From contig NZ_JACHWR010000004.1 in assembly GCF_014191495.1 (NCBI RefSeq), forward strand, positions 124,001-188,000: a stretch of 64,000 nt of DNA, read 5' to 3'. The stretch is from Nocardioides soli (GTDB lineage Bacteria > Actinomycetota > Actinomycetes > Propionibacteriales > Nocardioidaceae). The translations under genes and the position numbers were made by a program. Numbering within the stretch: position 1 is the stretch's first letter; every line of letters starts with the position of its first letter. The notes under the pieces were generated by a model. It made no database searches. It worked only from the letters and a program-made list of their open reading frames with translations, and was not told the DNA's origin. This document shows positions 1 through 7,927 of this stretch, piece after piece.

Positions 1-88
1 GGCCCACAGCGGCGCGCAGCAGGTCCGCGCGGGCCCGGTACCACCAGTAGTCAGGCTGCGCGATCGAGGGCGAACCGACGCTGCCCAT
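1..88 (-). CDS. Possible class I SAM-dependent methyltransferase, N-terminal fragment
   Basis: An open frame on the minus strand starts with ATG at 88 and runs off the left edge, giving about 29 residues. The visible N-terminus contains PDYWWYRARADLL, an aromatic-rich pattern I associate with the start of some actinobacterial class I methyltransferases. No SAM-binding motif is within the window, so the family call is an inference from this short stretch. It is divergent from the sigma factor gene that starts at 278. Confidence 0.4.
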   Translation of the reverse strand, partial: MGSVGSPSIAQPDYWWYRARADLLRAAVG

Positions 89-277
89 GGGTACATGGTG
101 CCCCCTGGGCCCAGCCCAGCGCCCGCTCCCGCGTGTCCGGCGCGTCAGAACGGCGCCGGTGAGGCGTGCCGGCGCCACGTTGGAGCACCGGCACCCCAAC
201 AGAGGCTCAGGCGACGAAATGCTCGCATTCGAGGGACATCGACGAACCTTCGGCGGTGAGGAAGCATCCTTCTGGGT

Positions 278-802
278 GTGAGTAGTCGAGACCCGGGATT
301 CGAGGAGTTCTATGCGGCTCACGCGTCCCGGATGGTGAAGGTCGCGTACTCGATCGTCCGCGACAAGCACGCCGCTGAAGACGTGGTCCAGGCGGCGTTC
401 GTGAAGGCATTCGCCGCATGGTGGAGGGTGCGCCGAGCTGACGACCCGGTCGCCTACACGAGGCGCATCGTCGTCAACACCGCGCTGGCGCACCTGCGCA
501 AGCCCGCGCGGCGCTTCGAGCACTCTCGTGCAGAGGTCCCTGACCGGCCGGCGGCCCAGCCGGACGTCATGGGAACCGGCCCAGGGGAGGTGTGGGACCT
601 GCTGGGACAGTTGCCGCCCAGGCGACGGGCGATCGTGGTGCTGCGCTACTTCGAGGGTCTGTCCGAACGGGAGATCGCAGACGTTCTGGGATGTCGGCCC
701 GGGACCGTGAAGTCTCAGGCCTCCGCAGCGTTGAGGACACTCCGCGATCGGCTCGGGACTCACGATGCCGAACGCGACTCCGGGAGAGGACATCGGTCAT
801 GA
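278..802 (+). CDS. ECF sigma factor, SigE family
   Basis: This 174-residue protein has the two-domain layout of group 4 sigma factors. A sigma-2 region lies at about residues 8-70 (FEEFYAAHASRMVKVAYSI, then AEDVVQAAFVKAF). A sigma-4 helix-turn-helix lies at about residues 105-155 (LPPRRRAIVVLRYFEGLSEREIADVLGC, then GTVKSQ). This pattern matches the actinobacterial SigE-like subfamily. It should direct RNA polymerase to a small stress regulon that cannot be inferred here. The GTG start at 278 gives the expected N-terminus. The stop overlaps the ATG of the next gene (ATGA at 799-802), so the two are translationally coupled, as is usual for a sigma factor and its regulator. Confidence 0.88.
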   Translation: MSSRDPGFEEFYAAHASRMVKVAYSIVRDKHAAEDVVQAAFVKAFAAWWRVRRADDPVAYTRRIVVNTALAHLRKPARRFEHSRAEVPDRPAAQPDVMGTGPGEVWDLLGQLPPRRRAIVVLRYFEGLSEREIADVLGCRPGTVKSQASAALRTLRDRLGTHDAERDSGRGHRS

Positions 803-1770
803 ACGTGGAGGAACGGGTCCAGGCCGCCGTCGAGAGCATCGACGTCCGGCCGCGTGATGTCGGAACGGTCATTCTCGAGGGGCGACGTCGTCGTCGCCGG
901 ATTCGAACGATCTCCGGCCTGGTGAGCGCTGTCGGAGCGGTGCTGATCATCGCCGTTCTGACCAGCATCGTTGCGGCTCCGTCCGCCGATCGGGGGGCTC
1001 CCCCTGCCGTGCGGCCGAGCGACAGTCCGTCCGCACTGGAAACACCGCGACCCGATCGCGGTTCTCACGAGGCTGTCGAGACCGTCCCGCTCGGTCAGCG
1101 TGGTGCACCGATCGATCTTGCTGGGACCACGACATCCGGAACCACGCTTGACCTCGCCGACCTACGTGGGCACGTCGTCGTGGTCTGGATCTGGGGTTCC
1201 TGGTGCACGCCATGCCGCGAGATGCTGCCGATGATCAACACCCTCGCTCAGCGCACCGACATCCAGGTGGTCGGAGTCGCGTTCGATGAGCCCTCGCGGG
1301 AGGGATTCCGGGCTGAAGAGGTGTCGCTAGGCGTCGGGTTCGACTCGATCGTCAACCCGAGCGACGACATGCTGACGGCATTGACGGAGGGTCGGGATCG
1401 GGTCGCGCCGACGCTGATGTTCCTGGACCGCGATGGACGCGTAGCCGCGACTGCCGTCGGCGACTTCGACGCCGGACCCACCCTCGACGAGGTCATCACG
1501 AGAGTGTCCGAGGAGCCTGACGTTCCCTCATCTCCGCTCCCGAGTCTGCTGGTGGTTCGGAACTCCACGCCAGGCCCGATCTGGATCAACTTCGCGAATG
1601 GCAACAGGGCCAGCCTTGAGCCGGGGAAGGAGTTGCGGTTGGGGTCGGTTGAAGTGTGCTCGTCGATGCCGCTCAGCGCCACGACGGTCGATGGTGAGGT
1701 CCTCGACACCTACGACGAGGAATGCGCGGGGCAGACTTGGATCGTCACATCGCATGCGCGAACCCGGTGA
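799..1770 (+). CDS. Membrane-anchored TlpA-like thioredoxin-fold protein, probable redox regulator of the upstream sigma factor
   Basis: The protein has 323 residues in three parts. A cytosolic N-terminus of about 34 residues, with an Arg-rich stretch, resembles the short cytosolic tails found in partners of SigE-family sigma factors. One transmembrane helix follows at about residues 36-58. The extracytoplasmic TlpA/thioredoxin domain (about 90-230) has the active-site motif WCTPC and a cis-proline context VAPTLMF. A C-terminal domain of about 75 residues carries two more cysteines. Coupling to the sigma factor gene by ATGA suggests it senses extracytoplasmic thiol-redox state and controls that sigma factor. 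This is inference: no zinc-binding anti-sigma motif (HxxxCxxC) is seen. It could instead be a thiol-disulfide oxidoreductase made under control of the sigma factor. Confidence 0.72.
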   Translation: MNVEERVQAAVESIDVRPRDVGTVILEGRRRRRRIRTISGLVSAVGAVLIIAVLTSIVAAPSADRGAPPAVRPSDSPSALETPRPDRGSHEAVETVPLGQRGAPIDLAGTTTSGTTLDLADLRGHVVVVWIWGSWCTPCREMLPMINTLAQRTDIQVVGVAFDEPSREGFRAEEVSLGVGFDSIVNPSDDMLTALTEGRDRVAPTLMFLDRDGRVAATAVGDFDAGPTLDEVITRVSEEPDVPSSPLPSLLVVRNSTPGPIWINFANGNRASLEPGKELRLGSVEVCSSMPLSATTVDGEVLDTYDEECAGQTWIVTSHARTR

Positions 1771-1857
1771 GCTCGGGTCGAATCGTCCGAGGTCGGTCCT
1801 TTCGGAGCGAGACTGGGCCCCCTGGACCTCGACTCGCCCCCAGCCTCGAGGCTCAGG

Positions 1858-2526
1858 CTAGGTGTCCGATCGCTGGCGGAGCACGGCGAGGCTGACCAAC
1901 CGGGCGACCACGAGCGCGACGTAGAAGACGCCGGCGACCATCTCGACCATCACGAAGGACCGGGCATGCGCCTGGACCGGCACCACGTCGGAGAGACCGA
2001 CGCTGGTGAGGGAGCTGAAGGAGAGGAAGAGCAGCTCGAACCAGCTGCGCGTGTCACCGCTGCCGGCACCGATGAACGAGCCCGGCCAGATAGCCTGGCA
2101 CGCGGCGTACAGGTAGGCGAATCCCCAGGCCACGACGGTGAACGCCGCGCCCGTCGCGAACAGCTCGTCGCGGGTGACCCGGTCGTCGTGGAAGAGGTAC
2201 CGGAGCATCGCGTAGGAGATGTAGAAGTAGAACGGCACGTGGAAGATCGCCGAGACCAGCACGACCACGTCGTGGTCGGGCTGCACGGCCTCCGCGATCG
2301 TCATCAGCATCGCCGGGGCGCCGAAGAGCACCGCGATCCAGGTGAGCGCGGGGGTCGGACGGACGGCGGCCAGTGCGGCCAGCACGATGCCGAGCTGCAC
2401 CACGCCGACCACGGCGCGGCCCCCGGCGGTGGAGTCCAGGAACGGGTAGGCGAGCACGGCGACGAGCTGGGCCGCGAGCAGGACGGCCGACGGATGGGTG
2501 CGCACCGTCTCCCAGCGCAGGATCAC
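1858..2526 (-). CDS. Two-pore-helix-type ion channel family membrane protein
   Basis: A 222-residue protein with about six hydrophobic segments. The C-terminal part contains a pore-loop-like stretch, SSLTSVGLSDVVP, followed by a long hydrophobic helix. This resembles the Ion_trans_2 (bacterial K+ channel) pore, but the filter reads TSVGLSD instead of TVGYGD, so selectivity for potassium is doubtful. No RCK or TrkA-N domain follows. Its start overlaps the end of the upstream DUF1707 gene by four bases, so the two are probably co-transcribed. The role is inferred from fold only. Confidence 0.65.
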   Translation of the reverse strand: MILRWETVRTHPSAVLLAAQLVAVLAYPFLDSTAGGRAVVGVVQLGIVLAALAAVRPTPALTWIAVLFGAPAMLMTIAEAVQPDHDVVVLVSAIFHVPFYFYISYAMLRYLFHDDRVTRDELFATGAAFTVVAWGFAYLYAACQAIWPGSFIGAGSGDTRSWFELLFLSFSSLTSVGLSDVVPVQAHARSFVMVEMVAGVFYVALVVARLVSLAVLRQRSDT

Positions 2527-3071
2527 CGGCCCCAGCTCTTCCGGCGCAGGTCCTTGTCGCGCTTGCGCTCCAGTCGGCGGATCTCGCCGTCGACGATCTC
2601 CTGGCGGGTGGTCGCGGTGCGGATCAGGTGCAGCAGGCTGAAGACGATCACGAAGACCGGCCAGAAGAAGTACGGGTTGAAGCCGCCGTCGCGGAAGCTG
2701 GTCGCGAGCCAGATGCCGGTGGTGAGGGTGCTCGCCCCGACGAACGAGAACACCGCCTCGCGCCGCTTCGAGCGCCAGTGCTGGTGGGCCAGCTGCTCCA
2801 GGTCGCTCCGCGAGGTGCCGACCAGGCTGCCGCCGGGCACCGGCTTCGCCGGCACCAGGTCGCGGAGCAGCGGGTCGATGTCGCCCAGGGTCCGCACCGT
2901 CCGCGCGGCGTCGCTGCGCTCGTCGAACTCGTCACGGTCGAGCCGGCCGTCGGCGTAGGCCTCGGAGAGGACCTGCAGCAGGATCGACCGGTCCTGATCG
3001 GAGGCGCGCAGTGCCTGGTACTGCCGATCGCGCGGGTCGCGGGTGAACGACGACCACACCTCCCTGTCCAC
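2523..3071 (-). CDS. DUF1707 domain protein with two transmembrane helices
   Basis: A 182-residue protein. Residues about 20-75 match the DUF1707 pattern (RASDQDRSILLQVLSEAYADG, then LDRDEFDER). A basic stretch and a pair of hydrophobic helices (about 120-160, near TLTTGIWLATSF and YFFWPVFVIVFSLLHLI) resemble the 2TM domain common at the C-terminus of these proteins. DUF1707 proteins are widespread in actinobacteria and have no established biochemical role. The first gene of a two-gene minus-strand unit with the channel gene. Confidence 0.75.
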   Translation of the reverse strand: MDREVWSSFTRDPRDRQYQALRASDQDRSILLQVLSEAYADGRLDRDEFDERSDAARTVRTLGDIDPLLRDLVPAKPVPGGSLVGTSRSDLEQLAHQHWRSKRREAVFSFVGASTLTTGIWLATSFRDGGFNPYFFWPVFVIVFSLLHLIRTATTRQEIVDGEIRRLERKRDKDLRRKSWGR

Positions 3072-3090
3072 GCGGCCATCGTAGGAGAGT

Positions 3091-3259
3091 GGTGGTTTCG
3101 AGGCTCAGGCCTGGCGGCCTTCGCACCTCAACCACCGTGGAACCGGGCTCGTCGGGTGAGGTGGTTTCGAGGCTCAGGCCTGGCGGCCTTCGCACCTCAA
3201 CCGCCGTAGTCCCGGTGGTTGAGGTGCGAGGCGCGCCAGCGCCGAGCCTCGAAACCACC
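3091..3259. repeat. Three copies of palindromic repeat family A
   Basis: Copies at about 3091-3136, 3161-3204 and 3214-3259, the third inverted relative to the first two. Each has one arm reading GGTTTCGAGGCTC and the other GGTTGAGGTGCGA (shown here as its complement, TCGCACCTCAACC), closed by GGTGG/CCACC ends, about 46 bp long. They sit between the divergent DUF1707 and GIY-YIG genes. Other copies are at 3639-3744, 13383-13616, 20277-20324, 28294-28332, 34275-34352 and 50390-50574. Confidence 0.9.
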
Positions 3260-3332
3260 CGACTGGCCACCGTCGTCCACAGGCGAGCGATCGCCGGTTG
3301 CCCGGGGCACGGCTCCGGCCGAGGCTGGCGGG

Positions 3333-3662
3333 GTGCCGTACACCTACATCGTCCGCTGCGCCGACGACACCTACTACGTCGGCAGCACCTGGGACGTCGA
3401 GGCGCGCGTGTGGCAGCACAACAGCCCCGACCTGGGGGCGACGTACACCCGGAGCCGGCGGCCCGTGACCCTCGTCTGGTCGTGCTGGTTCGACTCGATC
3501 GAGCAGGCCTTCGCGTACGAGAAGCGGGTCCAGGGGTGGAGCCGGAGGAAGCGAGAGGCGCTGATCCGGGGCGAGTACGACGCCCTGCCGGATCTGTCGC
3601 GGCGGGCGGCCGTGCAGCGGCGGGCCGCCGAGCGTGACGGTGGTTTCGAGGCTCAGGCGTAG
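3333..3662 (+). CDS. GIY-YIG domain protein, UPF0213/YhbQ-like
   Basis: A 109-residue protein made almost entirely of one GIY-YIG nuclease domain. The N-terminus PYTYIVRC, then YYVGST, gives the two half-motifs. RVWQHN, then YTRSRRPVTLVW, and a Glu in the YEKRVQGWSRRKREALI helix follow the family pattern. Members of this small stand-alone family are predicted endonucleases with unclear cellular role. I chose the GTG at 3333, because upstream codons read through a palindromic repeat. The last residues (GGFEAQA) and the stop are encoded by another copy of the same repeat, so the C-terminus has been altered by repeat insertion. Confidence 0.82.
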   Translation: MPYTYIVRCADDTYYVGSTWDVEARVWQHNSPDLGATYTRSRRPVTLVWSCWFDSIEQAFAYEKRVQGWSRRKREALIRGEYDALPDLSRRAAVQRRAAERDGGFEAQA

Positions 3663-3744
3663 GACGCCTTCGCACCTCAACCACCGTGTGGGCGCGGCGG
3701 GTTTCGAGGCTCAGGCGTAGAACGCCTTCGCACCTCAACCACCG
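3639..3744. repeat. Two copies of palindromic repeat family A
   Basis: Copies at about 3639-3685 and 3698-3744, in the same orientation. The first overlaps the 3' end of the GIY-YIG gene. Both contain the arms GGTTTCGAGGCTCAGGCGTAG and CGCACCTCAACCACCG. They lie just upstream of the KstR-like operators of the mce operon. Confidence 0.9.
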
Positions 3745-3791
3745 ACCGCCACCGGGGTGCGTCACCTCCGGGGAGGAGCGTCGTTGACGGG

Positions 3792-3805
3792 GAGAACGGG
3801 TTCTA
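3792..3805. promoter_or_regulatory. KstR-like operator, distal site of the mce operon
   Basis: GAGAACGGGTTCTA: the AAC-nn-GTT-nn-A core of the KstR consensus TnnAACnnGTTnnA is present and only the first T is replaced. It lies 44 bp upstream of a second, similar site before yrbE4A. Confidence 0.6.
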
Positions 3806-3835
3806 GCTGGGAGCGCTCGACCCGTTGCGCGAAAT

Positions 3836-3849
3836 GAGAACACGTTCTA
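3836..3849. promoter_or_regulatory. KstR-like operator overlapping the mce operon promoter
   Basis: GAGAACACGTTCTA, a near-perfect palindrome with the KstR core. The adjoining TAATCT (3848-3853) fits a -10 element, giving a start point near 3860 and a short leader containing the Shine-Dalgarno GGGGAGG (3874-3880) before the GTG at 3887. A repressor bound here would block RNA polymerase. Confidence 0.8.
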
Positions 3850-3886
3850 ATCTGCAGGCGGTCTAGACCAGTTGGGGAGGTGAAGC

Positions 3887-4660
3887 GTGGCGTTCTCCGC
3901 TGCGTCGGTGGTCCGTGGCCCCGGTGAGATCGCGGTGATGGTCATCGAGGTGACCAGGCGGATCCTCACCCGGCCGTTCCAGCTCCGCGAGTTCGTGGAG
4001 CAGGCGTGGTTCATCACGAGCGTCACGCTGGTGCCGACGATCCTGGTCTCGATCCCGTTCGGCGCTGTGATCTCGCTGCAGGTCGGCAACCTGACGGGGC
4101 AGCTGGGCGCACAGTCGTTCGCCGGCGCCACGGCCGTGCTGGCCGTGGTCCGCGAGGCGGCGCCGATCGCGGCCGCGCTGATCATCGCCGGCGCGGCCGG
4201 CTCGGCGATCTGCTCCGACATGGGCGCCCGCAAGATCCGCGAGGAGATCGACGCCATGGAGGTGCTCGGCGTCGACCCGCTGGAGCGGCTGATCGCGCCC
4301 CGTGTCGTCGCCACCATGTTCGTCGCGGTGATGATCAACGGCATCGTGATCGGCGCCGGCATCGGCGGCGGCTACTTCTTCACGGTGATCGTGCAGGGCG
4401 GCTCCGCGGGCGCCTTCCTGTCGTCGTTCACGGCACTGGCCAGCATCAACGACCTCTACATCTCGATGGTCAAGGCGCTGGTCTTCGGCTGGCTGGCCGC
4501 GATCGTCGGCGCCTACAAGGGGCTCAACGCCGGCGGCGGCCCCAGCGGCGTCGGCCGCGCGGTCAACGAGTCGGTGATCGTCGCGTTCATGCTGCTGTTC
4601 TTCCTCAACGCCGTGATCACCGCGATCTACTTCCAAGTCGTCCCACCCCCGGGGTTGTAG
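3887..4660 (+). CDS. yrbE4A: MlaE-type permease of the Mce4 steroid importer
   Basis: A 257-residue integral membrane protein of the MlaE/YrbE family. It has five or six hydrophobic segments and the conserved central stretch GSAICSDMGARKIREEIDAMEVLGVDP, the Glu-rich coupling loop typical of these permeases. In the Mce4 complex, YrbE4A and YrbE4B form the transmembrane core powered by a shared ATPase (Mkl/MceG) that is not in this window. First gene of an operon running to 14142. The GTG start has a strong Shine-Dalgarno (GGGGAGG) and lies 38 bp after a KstR-like operator. The mce4 assignment rests on that operator and on the flanking steroid genes. Confidence 0.93.
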   Translation: MAFSAASVVRGPGEIAVMVIEVTRRILTRPFQLREFVEQAWFITSVTLVPTILVSIPFGAVISLQVGNLTGQLGAQSFAGATAVLAVVREAAPIAAALIIAGAAGSAICSDMGARKIREEIDAMEVLGVDPLERLIAPRVVATMFVAVMINGIVIGAGIGGGYFFTVIVQGGSAGAFLSSFTALASINDLYISMVKALVFGWLAAIVGAYKGLNAGGGPSGVGRAVNESVIVAFMLLFFLNAVITAIYFQVVPPPGL

Positions 4661-4663
4661 GCC

Positions 4664-5503
4664 ATGGCGAGCATCGGTGCGCTGGGCGGCTCCTTCGTCA
4701 AGGGAGGCCGCGACTCCCTCGAGCAGTACGGCGACCAGCTGCTGTTCTACGTCAAGGCGCTCGCCTGGGTGCCGCGGGCGGTGCGGCGCTATCCCCGCGA
4801 GATCGTGAACACGCTCGCCGAGGTGACCTTCGGCGCCGGCGGGCTCACGCTGATCGCCGGCACCGTCGGCGTGATCGCGTTCCTGGCGTTCTTCGCCGGC
4901 ACCGAGGTCGGCATCCAGGGGTACGCGTCACTGAGCCAGATCGGCGTCGCGAAGTTCAGCGCCTTCATCTCGGCGTACTTCAACACCCGCGAGGTCGCGC
5001 CGCTGGTCTCGGCGATCGCGCTGGCCGCGACCGTCGGCTGCGGCTACACCGCCAGGCTCGGCGCGATGCGGATCTCGGAGGAGATCGACGCGCTCGAGGT
5101 GATGGGCATCCCGTCGCTGCCGTTCCTGGTCACCACCCGCATGGTGGCGGCGTTCGTCGCGGTGATCCCGCTCTACATCGTGGCGCTCTGCGCGTCGTAC
5201 CTCTCGCCACGACTGATCACCACGATCATCTACGGCCAGTCGCCGGGCACCTACGACCACTACTTCCTGCAGTTCCTGCCGCCGATCGACATGGTCTGGT
5301 CGTTCGTGAAGCTGCTCTTCCTGGCGACCGCGGTCATCCTGATCCACTGCTACTACGGGTACACCGCCTCGGGTGGCCCGGCGGGCGTCGGCACCGCCGT
5401 GGGCCGGGCGATCCGCACCAGCATCGTGACGATCGTCGTCGCCGACTTCTTCCTCAGCTTCGCGATCTGGGGCTCGACCACCACCGTGCGGATCACGGGA
5501 TAG
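4664..5503 (+). CDS. yrbE4B: MlaE-type permease of the Mce4 steroid importer, second subunit
   Basis: A 279-residue MlaE-family permease starting three bases after yrbE4A stops. The family signature is clear: GCGYTARLGAMRISEEIDALEVMGI at about residues 125-150, followed by three hydrophobic helices. It pairs with YrbE4A to form the permease dimer. As in known mce operons, it is followed directly by mceA. Confidence 0.93.
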   Translation: MASIGALGGSFVKGGRDSLEQYGDQLLFYVKALAWVPRAVRRYPREIVNTLAEVTFGAGGLTLIAGTVGVIAFLAFFAGTEVGIQGYASLSQIGVAKFSAFISAYFNTREVAPLVSAIALAATVGCGYTARLGAMRISEEIDALEVMGIPSLPFLVTTRMVAAFVAVIPLYIVALCASYLSPRLITTIIYGQSPGTYDHYFLQFLPPIDMVWSFVKLLFLATAVILIHCYYGYTASGGPAGVGTAVGRAIRTSIVTIVVADFFLSFAIWGSTTTVRITG

Positions 5504-5513
5504 GCGGCCACCG

Positions 5514-6839
5514 ATGCTCGTGAACATCCACCACGACAGCCGGCGCGAGCACGTCCGGCTGCTGGTCGCCGGGGTCGCCTTCCTGACCGCGATCGCGCTG
5601 CTGATCGGGCTCTCGATCGCCATCTACAACAAGGCCTTCGACAAGGTCACCACGGTCACGATCCAGGCCGACCGGGCCGGACTCCAGCTCGCCAGGTTCG
5701 GCGACGTCCGGCTCCACGGCGCACTGGTCGGCCAGGTCCGCGCGATCGACCAGGACGGCAGGCAGGCGGTGATCACGGTTGCCCTGGAGCCCGACGAGGC
5801 CGAGCAGATCCCCGAGAACGTCGGCGTCGAGATCCTGCCGACGACGCTCTTCGGCCAGAAGTTCGTCTCGCTGGTGCTGCCCGACCGGCCCTCGGAGGTG
5901 CCGCTCGCCGACGGCGCCGTGATCCCCGCCGACCGGGTCGAGACGAACGTCGAGCTGAGCCGGATCCTCGCCGATCTCTTCCCGCTGCTGCGGTCGGTGC
6001 GCCCCGCCGACCTCAACGCCACCCTGAACGCGCTGGCGACGGCGCTCGGCGGCCGCGGCGAGCAGCTCGGCGAGACCATGGACGAGCTCGACGGCTACCT
6101 CGGCGAGATCGGCGACCACCTACCGACGCTGCGCCGCGACCTGGTCAAGCTCGCCGCCGTCGCCGACACCTACGACCTCGCCGCGCCCGACCTGCTCGCC
6201 GCGCTCGGCAACGTCACGACCACGAGCCGGACGATCGTCGAGAGCCGGAAGCAGCTCGGCACCTTCTTCGCGGACCTGGGCGGCGTCGCCGACACCACCA
6301 CCGGGGTCCTCCGCGACAACGGGGCCAACCTGATCCGGATCGGCCAGGTCACCGAGCCGATGCTGCGGCTGCTCGCGGCCTACTCCCCGGAGTTCCCGTG
6401 CCTGATCAAGGGCGCCGCGAAGTACGCACCCCGGCTGGCCCGGACCTTCGAGGGCAACCAGGTCAAGCAGTACCTCGAGATCGGCACCCCGCAGTACCGC
6501 GCCTACGACGAGCGCGACCGCCCGACGTACGGCGAGGTCGGCCACGGGCCCTGGTGCCTCGGCCTGCCGAACCCGGAGGTGCCGGCGCCCCCGATCGCCC
6601 TCGACCAGGGCAGCGACATGGACGAGCACCCGCCCACGGCCCTGCTGCCCGACCTGCTGAACCTGAACGGGGCCGCGCTCAACCGGGTCGGCGCCGACTA
6701 CTCCGGCAGTGCGGGGGAGCAGCAGATCGTCAACGGGCTGCTCGCCCAGCGCACCGGGCGCCCGGCCGACGAGTTCGGCTCGTTGGGGTCGCTGCTGTAC
6801 GGACCGGTGGTCCGCCAGGCCGACGGTGGTGAGCGCTGA
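5514..6839 (+). CDS. mce4A: Mce family protein MceA (Mce4A)
   Basis: A 441-residue MlaD/Mce protein. An N-terminal membrane anchor lies at about residues 16-38, then the MlaD domain (about 45-125), then the long helical region and a C-terminal MCE tail. Mce A-F subunits form a hexameric periplasmic tube that carries lipid from the cell surface to the YrbE permease (known for mycobacterial Mce). First of six mce genes in the expected order. Its stop overlaps the next start by one base (TGATG). Confidence 0.9.
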   Translation: MLVNIHHDSRREHVRLLVAGVAFLTAIALLIGLSIAIYNKAFDKVTTVTIQADRAGLQLARFGDVRLHGALVGQVRAIDQDGRQAVITVALEPDEAEQIPENVGVEILPTTLFGQKFVSLVLPDRPSEVPLADGAVIPADRVETNVELSRILADLFPLLRSVRPADLNATLNALATALGGRGEQLGETMDELDGYLGEIGDHLPTLRRDLVKLAAVADTYDLAAPDLLAALGNVTTTSRTIVESRKQLGTFFADLGGVADTTTGVLRDNGANLIRIGQVTEPMLRLLAAYSPEFPCLIKGAAKYAPRLARTFEGNQVKQYLEIGTPQYRAYDERDRPTYGEVGHGPWCLGLPNPEVPAPPIALDQGSDMDEHPPTALLPDLLNLNGAALNRVGADYSGSAGEQQIVNGLLAQRTGRPADEFGSLGSLLYGPVVRQADGGER

Positions 6840-7927
6840 TGTCGCGCAACTCGACCACCATCGCCGCCGGCATCAAGCTCGGCATCTTCACCGTCGTCTC
6901 GCTCCTGGTGACCGGCCTGCTGGCCGCGATCATGGGCAACGTCGGCTTCGGTGCCGGTACGACGTACCGCGCGGTCTTCAGCACGGCGTCGATGCTCGAG
7001 AAGGGCGACGACGTGCGCGTCGCCGGCGTGAGCGTCGGGGAGGTCAAGAAGGTCGAGCATCACGACCGCAGCCAGGCGCTGGTGACCTTCCGGGTCAAGG
7101 CCGACGTGCCGCTGACCACGTCGTCACGGGCGGAGATCCGGTTCCTGAACCTGGTCGGCGACCGCTACCTCGCGCTCGAGGAGGGCAGCGACCGGACTGC
7201 GCGTCCGCTCGAGCCCGGCGGCACGCTCCCGATCGCGCAGACCCGGCCGGCGCTCGACCTGACCACGCTCTTCAACGGCTTTCAGCCGCTCTTCCAGGCG
7301 CTGAACCCGCAGCAGGTCAACGACCTGAGCCTCAACCTCGTGCAGGTGCTGCAGGGCGAGGGCGGCACCGTGCAGGGCCTGCTTCGGAAGACCGCCTCGC
7401 TCACCAACACGCTCGCCGACCGCGACCGGCTGATCGGCCGGGTCGTCGACAACCTCGGCCAGACCCTGACGACCATCGACGGCCGGCACCGCCAGCTCAA
7501 CGACCTCGTCATCGGCCTCAAGGGCTGGATGACCGACCTGGCCCGCGACCGCTCGACGATCGGGTCGTCGCTGGAGAGCATCTCCGACCTGACGGTGGTC
7601 GTGGCCGACCTGCTCCGGCAGGGCCGCCCGCTGATCAAGTCGGACGTCGCCAAGCTGCGCCGGCTGGCCCATCTGCTGAACCGGAAGGAGTCCCGGGCCC
7701 AGGTCGTCGAGATGCTCGACCGGCTCCCCGAGTCGATGAGCGACCAGACCCGCACCGGCACCTACGGCAGTTGGTACAACTACTACGTCTGCGGCTTCAG
7801 CGGGCGCATCACGCTGCCGGCCGGCCTCGGCGACCTCCCGGGCCTCAAGCTGCTGATCAAGGAGCTCAACCACCTCGACTTCCGGTCCACCGCACCCCGC
7901 TGCAACGGGGCGGAGGCGACGGAGTGA
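6839..7927 (+). CDS. mce4B: Mce family protein MceB (Mce4B)
   Basis: A 362-residue Mce protein: an N-terminal hydrophobic anchor (about 10-33), an MlaD domain with FSTASMLEKGDDVRVAGVSVG, and a long predicted coiled-coil region. The C-terminus contains a cysteine in YYVCGF and another near the end, a pattern seen in other MceB-like proteins. It starts one base inside the mce4A stop, and its stop overlaps the GTG of mce4C by four bases. Confidence 0.9.
   Translation: MSRNSTTIAAGIKLGIFTVVSLLVTGLLAAIMGNVGFGAGTTYRAVFSTASMLEKGDDVRVAGVSVGEVKKVEHHDRSQALVTFRVKADVPLTTSSRAEIRFLNLVGDRYLALEEGSDRTARPLEPGGTLPIAQTRPALDLTTLFNGFQPLFQALNPQQVNDLSLNLVQVLQGEGGTVQGLLRKTASLTNTLADRDRLIGRVVDNLGQTLTTIDGRHRQLNDLVIGLKGWMTDLARDRSTIGSSLESISDLTVVVADLLRQGRPLIKSDVAKLRRLAHLLNRKESRAQVVEMLDRLPESMSDQTRTGTYGSWYNYYVCGFSGRITLPAGLGDLPGLKLLIKELNHLDFRSTAPRCNGAEATE

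Noticed and set aside
87..281. Short plus-strand frame at the left edge
   Set aside because: There is no domain or ribosome binding site, and the codon pattern is poor. It overlaps the start of the possible methyltransferase on the other strand.
1843..1860. CTCGAGGCTCAGGCT considered as another repeat family A copy
   Set aside because: Only 12 bases match one arm and the second arm is missing. It could be a decayed half copy but is too short to call.
4006..5523. Long plus-strand frame overlapping both yrbE genes
   Set aside because: It is Arg/Asp-rich and of low complexity, while the overlapping frames encode clear MlaE permeases.
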